Shown here: positions 34,266 through 43,879 of the stretch, piece after piece
Layout of the letters: each line of letters starts with the position of its first letter
How positions within the stretch are numbered: position 1 is the first letter of the stretch
Source: Porphyra umbilicalis
Taxonomy: Eukaryota > Rhodophyta > Bangiophyceae > Bangiales > Bangiaceae
Assembly: GCA_002049455.2 (NCBI GenBank)
Contig: KV918786.1
Location: 248,001 to 312,000 of the forward strand
Direction of reading: 5' to 3'
Length of the DNA stretch: 64,000 nt
Made by a program: the position numbers and the translations under genes
Notes under the pieces: model-generated
The model's input: only the letters and a program-made list of their open reading frames with translations
Told to the model about the DNA's origin: nothing
Database searches by the model: none

Positions 34266-36941
34266 ATGGACGACCCTTTTGATTTGTCCGCAGACGCGAT
34301 GCTGGAGGATACGGAGGACCTACAAATTGCTTCGGCGGTTGCGGCGCACCTACACGCGTTGCGTCATTGGCGGAAGCGTGCCCGTGGGTCTCGGGTGCAC
34401 CGGCGGCCGCGTTATGTTGGATCTGTGCCGGGCCGCCGGCCGAATAAGCGGCGTAACTTCCGCTCAGGTTTGCGTGCTGTTCTGAGAGATTATTTTGGTC
34501 TCAATGGGGAGCCGCCTGTCTACAACGAGGGTGACTTTGAGCGTCGGTACCGCGTGCCGCGCAGCGTGTTTCTTCGTATATACAATGCCGTGAAGGACCG
34601 ACCGTTTTTTGCGCAGCGCATCAATGCGACTGGCCGGCTCCAGGCTCACCCCTTGCAAAAGGTGGTTGCGGCTTTTCGAGTCATTGCGTATGGGGAGGCG
34701 CCGGTCAGGACTGATGAATATGTGCGACTGTCCGCTTCAACTATTGCTATGTCGGTGCGAGAGTTGATGCGCTTTATTGTGAATGAGTTTGGACCCTCAT
34801 ATTTGCGTCCCCCCACCCCTGAAGAACTGCAGCGCATTCTGACGCGCAATGCTGAGCGCGGGATGCCCGGTTGCATGGGCTCCCTTGACTGCAGCCACTG
34901 GGAGTGGCGCAACTGCCCTAAGGCGTTCGCTGGCATGTACCAGAATCGCCACGGGAAGCGTTCCGTGGTGATGGAGACCGTTTGTGATGAGGACCTCTGG
35001 ATTTGGCATTTATTTGTGGGGTGTCCTGGATCTCACAACGACCTGAACGTTATGCATGTTTCCCCCCTCTATTTATCCGTTACGAACGGAGAATGGCCGC
35101 CCCGTACATTTTCTTACACTGCTAACGGCACGACCCGCACGCTCCTGTATTATCTTGTGGATGGTATTTATCCTCGGTTCGCGTTTTTCGTCTCTCCGTT
35201 TCCTAACCCCACGACAGAAGTAGAGGTTACATTTAACCGACTTCAAGAAGCCCTGCGGAAAGATGTCGAACGACTGTATGCCGTGCTTACGGCACGTTTT
35301 CATGTGGCTCTGCACCCTGCAAAGTACTCCACCGTTGAGCAGATGGTCACCGTCACTAAGGCGGTGGCCATCCTGCACAACATGGTCACCGAGAAGCGAC
35401 GCGACGGGTATGTGTCCCGCACCCGTATGGCCGCCGGCGGTCAGGCGGCCGGCGGCGGCGGGGCGGCGGGGCCTGCGGGTGGGCACGGCGGCGCCGCCGG
35501 CAACGCCGGCGGCGGCAATGGAGGAGCGGCCGCCGCCGGCGGTGACGGATCCACCGGCGGTGGTCTGGTTATGGGCGGGGGGGCTGGGGGAGTTGCGGCG
35601 GCGGGCGCCGCCGGCGGTCAGGCGGCCGGCGGCGGCGGGGGGGCGGCGGTACTTGGTGGTGTGCACGGTGCTGCCGCCGGTGACGCCGGCGGCGGCAATG
35701 GAGGAGCGGCCGCCGCCGGCGGTGATGGATCCGCCGGCGGCGATTTGGTTGCGGGTGGGGGGGCTGGGGGAGTTGCGGCGGCGGGCGACGCCGGCAGTCA
35801 GGCGGCCGGCGGCGGCGGGGGGGCGGCGGTACTTGGTGGTGTGCGCGGTGCTGCCGCCGGTGACGCCGGCGGCGGCAATGGAGGAGCGGCCGCCGCCGGC
35901 AGTGATGGATCCGCCGGCGGCGATTTGGCTGCTGGTGGGGGGGCTGGGGGAGTAGCGGCGGCGGCCGCCGCCGCGGGCAGTCAGGCGGCCGGCGGCGGCG
36001 GCGGGGCGGCGGTACTTGGTGGTGTGCACGGTGCTGCCGCCGGCGACGCCGGCGGCGGTAATGGAGGAGCGGCCGCCGCCGGCGGTGATGGATCCGCCGG
36101 CGGCGATTTGGCTGCTGGTGGGGGGGCTGGGGGAGTTGCGGCGGCGGCCGCCGCCGCGGGCAGTCAGGCGGCCGGCGGCGGCGGCGAGGCGGCGGTACTT
36201 GGTGGTGTGCACGGTGCTGCCGCCGGCGACGCCGGCGGCGGCAATGGAGGAGCGGCCGCCGCCGGCGGTGATGGATCCGCCGGCGGCGATTTGGTTGCTG
36301 GTGGGGGGGCTGGGGGAGTTGCGGCGGCGGCCGCCGCCGCGGGCAGTCAGGCGGCCGGCGGCGGCGGCGGGGCGGCGGTACTTGGTGGTGTGCACGGTGC
36401 TGCCGCCGGCGACGCTGGCGGCGGCAATGGAGGAGCGGCCGCCGCCGGCGGTGATGGATCCGCCGGCGGCGATTTGGTTGCTGGTGGGGGGGCTGGGGGA
36501 GTTGCGGCGGCGGCCGCTGCCGCCGGGGGCGGTCAGGCGGCCGGCGGTGGTGCTGAGGGAATGCAGGACGATGGAGACGGCCTTGTTGGGGGCGGTGATC
36601 CCCCCCCCGCCATTGCGCCCGCCATTGCACACGTAGCCTGGCTACCTGTAGGCACTTTTGGGCAAGCGTTAGGCGCTTGGGCAGAGACGCGGAGCGAGGA
36701 GGAGCACCTGAAGCTGAGGCATGACCTGGCGGAGGACGTATGGGCGGACAGAGCAACGCTTTTCGAGCCGTACCTTTATCTAGAGACGAACAAAGGTTTT
36801 TTTTCCCCGCCTCGCGGTTTTTTTTTCCTTACATCCGTGTGTCTTCGTGAGCGTGTTTCGTGGAGCCTGCCTTGGCTGCCTTTTGTGAGGTACTGTAGAC
36901 CTGCGCAAAGGCCGCCGCCGCCACGCACGCACAGTTGTTAG
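34266..36941 (+). CDS. PIF/Harbinger transposase with Gly/Ala repeat tail
   Basis: The ATG at 34266 begins MDDPFDLS; 891 residues without interruption. Residues 1-75 form an acidic then strongly Arg-rich N-terminus. The catalytic domain (about 80-380) is of the Plant_tran/DDE_Tnp_4 family: Asp208 in GSLDCSHW, Asp259 in GSHNDLNV, Asp299 in LVDGIYPRFAFFV, Glu335 in KDVERLYAVLTARF, and AILHNMV near the end. The first two Asp and a third acid (Asp299 or Glu335) are the expected catalytic residues. From about 395 to 765 the protein is Gly/Ala repeat encoded by a VNTR. A helical segment (AWAETRSEEEHLKLRHDLAE) follows, like the C-termini of related transposases. The last ~60 residues after ETNK look like run-on into untranslated sequence. 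The protein would cut and paste the element by its terminal repeats. All motifs are intact, so activity is possible if the Myb partner is supplied. Confidence 0.85.
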   Translation: MDDPFDLSADAMLEDTEDLQIASAVAAHLHALRHWRKRARGSRVHRRPRYVGSVPGRRPNKRRNFRSGLRAVLRDYFGLNGEPPVYNEGDFERRYRVPRSVFLRIYNAVKDRPFFAQRINATGRLQAHPLQKVVAAFRVIAYGEAPVRTDEYVRLSASTIAMSVRELMRFIVNEFGPSYLRPPTPEELQRILTRNAERGMPGCMGSLDCSHWEWRNCPKAFAGMYQNRHGKRSVVMETVCDEDLWIWHLFVGCPGSHNDLNVMHVSPLYLSVTNGEWPPRTFSYTANGTTRTLLYYLVDGIYPRFAFFVSPFPNPTTEVEVTFNRLQEALRKDVERLYAVLTARFHVALHPAKYSTVEQMVTVTKAVAILHNMVTEKRRDGYVSRTRMAAGGQAAGGGGAAGPAGGHGGAAGNAGGGNGGAAAAGGDGSTGGGLVMGGGAGGVAAAGAAGGQAAGGGGGAAVLGGVHGAAAGDAGGGNGGAAAAGGDGSAGGDLVAGGGAGGVAAAGDAGSQAAGGGGGAAVLGGVRGAAAGDAGGGNGGAAAAGSDGSAGGDLAAGGGAGGVAAAAAAAGSQAAGGGGGAAVLGGVHGAAAGDAGGGNGGAAAAGGDGSAGGDLAAGGGAGGVAAAAAAAGSQAAGGGGEAAVLGGVHGAAAGDAGGGNGGAAAAGGDGSAGGDLVAGGGAGGVAAAAAAAGSQAAGGGGGAAVLGGVHGAAAGDAGGGNGGAAAAGGDGSAGGDLVAGGGAGGVAAAAAAAGGGQAAGGGAEGMQDDGDGLVGGGDPPPAIAPAIAHVAWLPVGTFGQALGAWAETRSEEEHLKLRHDLAEDVWADRATLFEPYLYLETNKGFFSPPRGFFFLTSVCLRERVSWSLPWLPFVRYCRPAQRPPPPRTHSC
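35440..36560 (+). repeat. 180-186-bp VNTR within the transposase tail
   Basis: Six copies of a 180-186-bp unit, recognisable by GGAGGAGCGGCCGCCGCCGG at about 35521, 35701, 35881, 36064, 36247 and 36430. All length changes are multiples of three, so the frame is kept. Each unit encodes about 60 residues, mostly Gly and Ala, with the fixed landmark AAVLGGVHGAAAGDAGGGNG. Confidence 0.9.
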
Positions 36942-37196
36942 TGACGCGCCGACGGCGGCGGCGTGCGAAAGGCACAGCACGGCAGCTCAGCATCGGCGCA
37001 AAGTCGGCGTGACGGCGAGCAGCGCTGCGGCTATCGCGCAGATCTCTGCCGCTGCTGGAGTGGTGAGCTAACCGGGACCGACTCGAGAGGGATACTCTCT
37101 GTCGGACGCAAAGACGAAGTAAGTAGGAAAAAAAACTTCTGCCCAACGGGGGAAAAAAAACCTTTGAAGTCGCTGTCCAATACGCACTCCTACACA

Positions 37197-38858
37197 CTAC
37201 TGGTACTCCGCGTTGCTATCGTCATCACTCGAGTCGTCCCCCTCAGCGTCTTGCCGGTCCTCCGAACAATCCGCGCCATCGTCGCGCACAGGAAAAACAG
37301 GCACCACAAAAATGCCATCGTTCTCATCGTCGAGTGTCTTGGACCCAGCGGCAAGAGCCGCCGCTGCCTTTGCCTGCTTTTTAGACAGCGACCGCCGGCC
37401 ACGGCTTGCTGCACCAGAGCCGGCGGCCGAGGCCGCCGGTGAGGACACAGTCGCAGTCGTCGTCTTGACCGCAGACGCCGGCGGCGCACCCCCAGGGGCG
37501 CTCGCCGCCGGCGTAGATGCCGGCACCACCGCCGTGCCAGCCGGCGGCTCCTGCGCCGGCGGCATACGCGGCGTCGACAATGATGTCAGCGCGGGTGTGG
37601 AGGGTGTAGACTCCCCTGCCGCCGGCGCATCTCCTGTAGACGCCGGCGGCGGAGACGCCTCCGACAAAGTATCCGGCGGGGACAGCGCCAAGCCGGCCGC
37701 CGCCATCAGCTTGCGAGCATGCGCGCGTCGAAACGCGACAGCTTCCGGCGTGTCGCGCATCTCGGCCGAGTTGAAAAATGCCACGGTCGTGCGCTCCGCC
37801 GTTGCTTGCGCCAGCGCGGACAGCGCGTCGGTGCTCGCCTTCAACATACGCGACTCCTGGATGCCCGCCGCCTTGTCACGCTTGGCGGCCTTCGCACCAC
37901 GCGGGCGCGACTGGTAGCCGCCAGCACCCGCGTCCTCTCCGTCCTCGTCAGAGTCGCTTGTCGAGCGGCCGCCGGGAGAGCCGCCGGCTGATCCGGCACC
38001 GGCGGCGCCGCCGTCGGCTGCGGCGGCCCCGGCGGCCCCGCTGAACTTGTCGACGTGCCGCAGCACCCGCCAGCACGGGACCCACGGGCAGTGCACTTGC
38101 TTGGCCTTGCGCTTGGTCGCCTTGCCCTTGGCCTTGTCCGCCGTGCGGTCCTTGCGTATCGCCTCGTACACATTGGCGCCGAAGAAGCGCGCCATCGCAG
38201 CGCTGATCATGTCCTCGTCACTTGGGTTGCCCGTCAGCTCCATGCGCTTGACCGCCATGTAGTGGGAGCCAAACTCGCTCACGCCCTTGCGGATCTTGTC
38301 CCACTGCTTCTGCACCCCCCCCACGCCGCGCTCAGTGCGCCGGCGGACGCCAGGGCGCCCCGCCAGCAGCCCCTTCCATGCCGCCACGACCGAGGCCCAA
38401 AACGTCGGCCCACTCTGGTCCGCCCCCTTGACGGGGTCCAGAGACGTGCTTAAGTACGCCTTACACAGCGCCACACGTTCCTCATCCGTCCACCCCAGCC
38501 CTGTCCCCATCGGTGGGGGTGCGTACGTCGGCGCAGCAACGCCACAGCCGACGGCGTCAACGTCCACTACTTGTGCACCGACGGCGGCGTGCCCGTCGCT
38601 GCCGCCGGCTTGTCCTGGCCCGCCGGCTTCTCCTGGCCCGCCGGCTTGTCCTGGCCCGCCGGCTTGTCCTGGCCCGCCGGCTGGTCCTGGTCCGCCGGCT
38701 GGTCCTGGCCCGCCGGCTGGTCGTGGCCCGCCGACGTGTCGTGGCACGCCGGCTTGTCGTGGCCCGCCGCCGGCGTGTCCGCCGACGCCCCCCCCGGAGC
38801 CCCTGGACTCAACGTCGGGACGGGCGGGGGGTGCACGGCGGCTGCCGGCGGCCGGCAT
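37197..38858 (-). CDS. Myb/SANT-like DNA-binding partner protein of the Harbinger element
   Basis: The ATG at 38858 opens 553 codons. Residues 1-105 are Gly/Pro/Ala repeat. A Myb/SANT-like domain (about 119-280) begins GLGWTDEERVALCKAYL with Trp123 and continues through GADQSGPTFWASV, QKQWDKIRKGVSEFGSHY, SDEDMISAAMARFF and CPWVPCWRVLRHVDKF, the pattern of trihelix-like proteins of plant-type Harbinger elements. A Ser/Asp-rich stretch, a helical segment (IQESRMLKASTDALSALAQA) and a Pro/Ala/Thr-rich tail with a basic patch follow. In this superfamily the Myb-like protein binds the transposon ends and helps the transposase enter the nucleus (established for rice and zebrafish elements). It is convergent with the transposase, with 255 bp between the stops. 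A repeat-rich upstream segment may be its original N-terminus. Confidence 0.8.
   Translation of the reverse strand: MPAAGSRRAPPARPDVESRGSGGGVGGHAGGGPRQAGVPRHVGGPRPAGGPGPAGGPGPAGGPGQAGGPGQAGGPGEAGGPGQAGGSDGHAAVGAQVVDVDAVGCGVAAPTYAPPPMGTGLGWTDEERVALCKAYLSTSLDPVKGADQSGPTFWASVVAAWKGLLAGRPGVRRRTERGVGGVQKQWDKIRKGVSEFGSHYMAVKRMELTGNPSDEDMISAAMARFFGANVYEAIRKDRTADKAKGKATKRKAKQVHCPWVPCWRVLRHVDKFSGAAGAAAADGGAAGAGSAGGSPGGRSTSDSDEDGEDAGAGGYQSRPRGAKAAKRDKAAGIQESRMLKASTDALSALAQATAERTTVAFFNSAEMRDTPEAVAFRRAHARKLMAAAGLALSPPDTLSEASPPPASTGDAPAAGESTPSTPALTSLSTPRMPPAQEPPAGTAVVPASTPAASAPGGAPPASAVKTTTATVSSPAASAAGSGAASRGRRSLSKKQAKAAAALAAGSKTLDDENDGIFVVPVFPVRDDGADCSEDRQDAEGDDSSDDDSNAEYQ
38600..38775 (-). repeat. 18-bp tandem repeat (GGCCCGCCGGCTTGTCCT type)
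   Basis: About nine copies of an 18-bp unit with small changes. It translates as six-residue steps in either minus-strand frame (PAGQDK or AGGPGQ), so the frame change between the two parts of the Myb-like gene falls in or beside it. Confidence 0.8.
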
Positions 38859-39419
38859 TCGGCGGGTGAGGGCTGCGCGTCGCCGGCTTGCGGTTGATCT
38901 GCAGCCGGCGGTGCCGACTCCCCGCCGGCTTCAGACGGCCCGTTGGCTGGCGGCGGCGCCAGCGAGCCACCGCCTTCGCGCCGGGAGGCCCCGGAAGGTG
39001 TGGGGTCGCCGCCGGCTTGTGGCGAAACACGATTAGCCGGCGGCGGCAACGCCGCCCGTGCCACGCCCCCACGCGATTGGCCGCCGCCTTGAGGCGGCAC
39101 ACCGTCTGGCGGCGGCGCGCACCTGCCGCCGGCGAGCGGCAGACAGCCGCGAGCCGGCGGCGCGCTCACGTCTTGCGGAAGGAGTTGACCTTGGTCTCGC
39201 GGCCCGCCGCCGTTCACGCCTCCAGGCGGCGGTCCCCCGCCTGTCGGATGCCGTCCGTCGCCGCCGCCGGCTTGACGAGGGATCCGCCCAGCCGGCGGCA
39301 CCCAGTCGCTGCGCGGCGGCAACGACGCCCGTCCTTGCCCGCCGCCCCAATGGCCGTCCCCTTGTGGTGATGGACCTCCAGGCGGCGGCCCCGAACTGCC
39401 GCCGGCTTGGCGTGGGTGC

Positions 39420-40455
39420 GGATCAGCCGGCGGCGCCCAGTCGTTACGCTGCGGCGACGGCGCCCGTCCTTGCCCCCCACCCCAGTTGCCGCCGGCTTGA
39501 TGTGGGTGTCAATCAGCCGGCGGCGCCCAGCTGTCGCGCGGCAGCGACGGCGCTCGTCCTTGCCCCCCGCCCCAGTTGCCGCCGGCTTGATGTTGGTGCG
39601 AATCAGCCGGCGGCGCCCAGTTGTTGCGCGACGGTGACGGCGCCCGTCCTTGCCCCCCGCCCCAGTTGCCGCCGGCTTGATTTTGGTGCGAATCAGCCGG
39701 CGGCGCCCAGTTGTTGCGCGGCGGTGACGGCGCCCGTCCTTGCCCCCTGCCCCAGTTGCCGCCGGCTTGCTGAGGTCGCGAATCAGCCGGCGGCGCCCAG
39801 TTGTTGCGCGGCGGTGACGGCGCCCGTCCTTGCCCCCCGCCCCAGTTGCCGCCGGCTTGCTGAGGGTACCGACCAGCCGGCGGCGCCCAGTTGTTGCGCG
39901 GCGGTGACGGCGCCCGTCCTTGCCCCCCGCCCCAGTTGCCGCCGGCTTGATTTTGGTGCAAATCAGCCGGCGGCGCCCAGTTGTTGCGCGCCGGCGACGG
40001 CGCCTGACCGTGCCCCCCGCCCCAGTGGCCGCCGGCTTGATGTTGGTGCGAATCAGCCGGCGGCGCCCAGTTGTTGCGCGGCGGCGACGGCGCCCGTCCT
40101 TGCCCCCCGCCCCAGTTGCCGCCGGCTTGTTGAGGGTGCCGACCAGCCGGCAGCGCCCAGCTGTTGCGCGGCGACGACGGCGCCCGTCCTTGCCCCCCAC
40201 CCCAGTTGCCGCCGGCTTGTTGAGGGTGCCGACCAGCCGGCGGCGCCCAGATGTTGCGCGGTGGCGACGGCGCCCGCCCTTGCCCGCCGCCCCAGTTGCC
40301 GCCGGCTTGTTGTGGATGGCTACCAGCCGGCGGCGCCCAGTTGTTGCGCGGTGGCGACGGCGCACGCCCTTGTCCCCCGCCCCGGTTGCCGCCGGCTTGT
40401 TGAGGGTGCCGACCAGCCGGCGGCGCCCAGTTGTTGCGCGGCGGTGATGGCGCCC
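39420..40455 (-). repeat. 60-bp minisatellite, about 17 copies
   Basis: The period is exactly 60 bases across more than 1 kb. Each copy carries GCCGCCGGCTTG and CAGCCGGCGGCGCCCAG at fixed positions, with a variable window of about 12 bases between them. On the minus strand it encodes 20-residue units containing one or two Trp. The uniform length points to selection on the reading frame or to recent expansion by unequal exchange. Confidence 0.9.
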
Positions 40456-40809
40456 GTCCGCCGCACGTCGGTGACGATGTGGAGCACGGCGGGCACCCCC
40501 CGAGGTGACACGAACAGGTGCACCGCGCGAGCACGGCGAGACGCTCTTGGTGCCGCCGACGCTAGTCCCTCCTCCGCTCCGTGTCGCGCTCCGGGTCGGG
40601 CTTGCGGGTCATGGTGGGAGAGGGGGGAGAGCGGCGGCTCTTGAACAGATTGGCCGAGGGTCAGGGAGGGGGGGAGGGGCAGAGGGGACGAGGCACCGTT
40701 GCGCACACGGCTGCCCGCCGGCGCCCACGCAGCACCGGCGGCGCACGCGGGCAAAGAGCCACACGCGGGTGGCCGGCGGCAAAAAAAAAACAAGCGGGGG
40801 GGAGGGGGG

Positions 40810-41350
40810 GGAACCGCCGCCAGCGTGCCACGCCGGCGGCAAGGGCGGGAAAAGCTCAACAATAGCAGGGGGGGTGGGGGGGACGGCCGCCGGCGTGCCA
40901 CGCCGGCGGCAAGGGCGGGAAGAGCTCAACGGTAGTAGGGGGGGGGGGGGGCAGCCGCCGGCGTCCCACGCCGGCGGCAAGGGCGGGAAGGGCTCAACGG
41001 TAGCAGGGGGGGGGGGGGGCAGCCGCCGGCCTCCCACGCCGGCGGCAAGGGCGGGAAGAGCTCAACGGTAGTAGGGGGGGGGGGGGGGCAGCCGCCGGCG
41101 TCCCACGCCGGCGGCAAGGGCGGGAAGAGCTCAACGGTAGTAGGGGGGGGGGGGGGGCAGCCGCCGGCGTCCCACGCCGGCGGCAAGGGCGGGAAGAGCT
41201 CAACGGTAGCAGGGGGGGGGGGGGGGCAGCCGCCGGCGTCCCACGCCGGCGGCAAGGGCGGGAAGAGCTCAACGGTAGTAGGGGGGGGGGGGGGGCAGCC
41301 GCCGGCGTCCCACGCTGGCGGCAAGGGCGGGAAGAACTCAACGGTAGGGG
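40810..41350. repeat. 68-70-bp minisatellite with poly-G and a GC palindrome
   Basis: Eight copies, with the landmark CGCCGGCGGCAAGGGCGGGA at about 40831, 40901, 40969, 41037, 41106, 41175, 41245 and 41313. Each unit has a run of roughly 8-16 G, then GCCGCCGGCGTCCCACGCCG continuing into its own complement (a hairpin), then GAGCTCAACGGTAG. Unit length varies only in the G run. It lies outside any credible gene, upstream of the Myb-like transcription unit. Confidence 0.9.
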
Positions 41351-42766
41351 GATGCGCGCAGGAGCTCGTTGGGATGAAAGAGCGGGGGAGCACGGGCCGC
41401 CGGCGGACGGCGTGTTCATATGCCGTCGCCGGCGGCCGACAGCACGCGTCACGAAAAGCACGCGCGCGCGGAGCACGAGCGCGCGACCGCAGCCCAGGGG
41501 GCGCCCCCCCGTGCGGCCGATGGCGGCCCAGGGGGCGCCCCAACGAGCCGCGGATGGCAGCCTACGCGGCGGCCCCTCGTGCGCGTGCGTGGATCGGGGG
41601 GCGCAGGGCGCTGCGGGCCCGCCCGAGCGGGAGGTGTGCCCGAGACCGCCCGGGGAGGTGCATTTGAGGCTCCCCGAACGGCCTCCCCTGCGACACAGCC
41701 CCACGCAGCGCCGTCCACGAGGCGGGCCACACCGACACTGGCACGGGGCCTCGTGCGTGCCCCTGTGTCGGCGAGATCCCCGCCTCGTGGAAGCGGCTGA
41801 GGCACCAGCCGCGCCACGCTTGACGTGAGGCTGCCATATGACCGATTTGAGGGGGGGTGCGGGCCTGGCGCCAACAGGGACCAAAGCAATCTGATCACGG
41901 GCCGGCTGACCCCTGGCGATGATGGATCCGCCTCCCTTCCAACATATCTTTGAACATTTCCAGCAGCCAATGATATGACTTCGATCAGATTGGAAACTTT
42001 CAAAGATTTCTGATTGCATGCAAACGGATCACGTGATTGACTGCGCGACCGCGCCGATATTCCCGCGCGGGCCCACCGACACTGTCCGTTTCGACGATTG
42101 CGACAGTGCTCGCTCAGAGCACGCCAACGCCGCCACCAGCAGAGGCGCCGTCCGCCTTTCGTTCTGGCAGCATTCGAATCGAAGCATCTGTTGGACCGCG
42201 CGGTGCCTGCCGTGGCCGCGTCTTGACAGCGCATCGCGCAGCGCATCGTTCCCAGGGTCCTCGACCGAGAGCCGCGGCTCTGCGCTGTCGCGTGAGGCTC
42301 GCCATCTGTGACTAGTTCGCCAGGTGTCTTCCCGAAGTGAGATTTTTCTGCATCGTGCCAGCAGGGCGACCAGTTCCTGTCAGTTCGTGGCGCTTTCTTG
42401 CAGACGTGTGAGCCTGACTTTCGGTATATTTACTCAGATGACAAAAGTCTGCACAGACGATTGGAAAGTTGCGAGCCGTTCTTGTCCGGATCGCAGCCTT
42501 TTCGCCGCTCCCTCCCTGACCTCGTGATTGCTTGGATATTTGTCCGATTTCTGAACACTTGGGGGTCGACGTTGCTAGGTACGCTTCCCCCATCTTCTTG
42601 CACCCATCTCTGGACCATGTAGCCCCTGTTTTCGATAACTCCAGGACCGCGGAGGGCCCTCTTGGATGAGAAAAATGGGGGGCCGCTCAGCGTCCTCCAC
42701 GTAAGCAAACGTGGCATATTCCGTTTGGGGTTTCAGAACTTGGGGGAGACGTTGTTGGGTGTGCTC
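41351..42766. other. Right arm of the Harbinger element, non-coding
   Basis: GC-rich to about 41850, with overlapping open frames but no protein-like product, then moderate GC to the right terminal repeat. A diverged duplicate of the terminal sequence (GAACACTTGGGGGTCGACGT) lies at about 42552. Confidence 0.5.
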
Positions 42767-42769
42767 TCA

Positions 42770-43345
42770 CTGTTGGTGCCGCCCGAGTGCCGGAATATGG
42801 ATGACACCACTGTTGTCCGAATCTCAGCGTCGAGCAAGTCAAGGGCCCAAGCTGTGAGCTTGATCGCGACACAGCCCGGGCGCGAGAGGGATATATCTGT
42901 GCCTATATGTCCCAAGGCGGCGCATTATTCAACGCCTCATGGCCGCCGCACAGATATTTTGTGACAGCTGCCATTGTTTGGTGCATTTACAAGGTAGGAT
43001 CCACCCGAAGGAGTGACCTTTGCATTCACATCCGTTGACATGAAGGTGGCCTGACTGAAGACATCTATCTGAGCTGAGTCAAATCTACGATCTTAAAGAC
43101 GCTTGTAGGCTACTTTGTCCGTCCGCGACCACCCCGGATTGCTGATCGTTCAACAGTGTCAGTTTTTCACACCCGATTCCAGGCAGGCAGGGGCCAGTGT
43201 TCACGCGCATTTGAGAAATTCATGACACGGCGTGCACATGAAGTGCAGATCGGTCGGAATTCCAGCCCCTATGACAGAATTATGTACCCAACAATTGACG
43301 CTTTTTCAGACGAATGACAACAGAAAACTAACTACGACGAGCTAC
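42770..43345. other. Intergenic, nothing assignable
   Basis: Flank between the Harbinger right end and the hypothetical gene at 43346. Short frames only. Confidence 0.4.
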
Positions 43346-43879
43346 TCACTGACCGCCCGGACCACCGGGGTGGTGCGTGTCGTAAGTCATGACCGCCTCT
43401 TCACGCTCCTCTCGCTCCATCTCCGACATGCAACGCGCACCGCCCTCATACACAAAAAAAAAGAAATGCGTGATGGGGTCAGTGGGCCCCACCTCTTCGT
43501 CCCAAAGGTGGTGGTTCAGCTCCCACTCCTGGTCCGCCATCATGACGATCTTGGGGGGGTTGGTGTGGAGCTCGATGAGCTCGCCCAATGCCCGCTGGTC
43601 AGCCCACCGAGCGAACGACTCCCCGTAGGACCCGAGCACGACGTAGCTGAGGGGGTCAATTGACACGAAATCCCCAATAAAGACGTTCGTCCAAAAGTAG
43701 TCCCAGTGTCTGTAGTTGTCGCCCCCCTCGCGGTAGTCCAATTCCTCCGCGCGGAGCACGGCCTCCTCGGCCGCGCTCATCCGGGCGCCAATGCGGCCGG
43801 CGCCCCACACCCGACGCCGCTTGCGGAGCCGTTCTAGCTCCGACAAGACGCGGTGGACCTCTGATAGAGACCGGCGCAT
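43346..43879 (-). CDS. Hypothetical acidic protein
   Basis: The ATG at 43879 opens 177 codons. Order: a charged coiled-coil-like N-terminus (SEVHRVLSELERLRKRRR), an Arg/Gly stretch, then a well-ordered aromatic-rich middle (HWDYFWTNVFIGDFVSIDPL, YVVLGSYGESFARWAD), a Glu/Trp-rich segment, FFFFVYEGG, an acidic helix and a Gly/Pro C-terminus. The even mix of aromatic, acidic and hydrophobic residues and the biased codons make it likely to be real. I do not recognise the family. A run of about 18 G lies 40 bp upstream. It is divergent from the next gene, about 835 bp away. Confidence 0.55.
   Translation of the reverse strand: MRRSLSEVHRVLSELERLRKRRRVWGAGRIGARMSAAEEAVLRAEELDYREGGDNYRHWDYFWTNVFIGDFVSIDPLSYVVLGSYGESFARWADQRALGELIELHTNPPKIVMMADQEWELNHHLWDEEVGPTDPITHFFFFVYEGGARCMSEMEREEREEAVMTYDTHHPGGPGGQ

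Larger units (their letters stand above)
38567..40612 (-). pseudogene. Repeat-rich N-terminal extension of the Myb-like gene, broken
   Basis: A single minus-strand frame runs from an ATG at 40612 (MTRKPDPERDTERRRD) to 38567. It is interrupted by TAG at 40562-40564, after 16 codons, and by TGA at 39509-39511, where other repeat units have a Ser codon. Its core is 17 or so 20-residue units with the theme PPRNNWAPPA…QAGGNWGGGQGRAP. It ends in a Lys/Pro/Gly/Gln repeat overlapping the start of the Myb-like frame, which differs by one base. I infer one original gene with a long proline/tryptophan repeat arm, now separated by two nonsense codons and a frame change. Alternatively it is a distinct protein or a spliced exon. 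Confidence 0.45.
33582..42766 (+). mobile_element. PIF/Harbinger transposon, ~9.2 kb, two-gene type
   Basis: The left end GAGCACACCCAACAACGTCT (33582) is matched at the right by its complement ending at 42766. Over 31 bases only one mismatch is seen, and similarity resumes after a ~14-base insertion in the right arm. The triplet TCA flanks both ends (33579-33581 and 42767-42769), the 3-bp target duplication size of this superfamily. A second, diverged copy of the end sequence lies just inside the right end at about 42548-42582. The element carries a transposase gene (+) and a convergent Myb/SANT-like gene (-), the standard Harbinger pair, plus four minisatellite arrays that account for most of its unusual length. 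Confidence 0.85.

Noticed and set aside
39420..40455. CRISPR-like array (regular 60-bp repeats with variable windows)
   Set aside because: The variable window is only about 12 bases, the frame is open through the array, and it encodes a 20-residue protein repeat inside a eukaryotic transposon.
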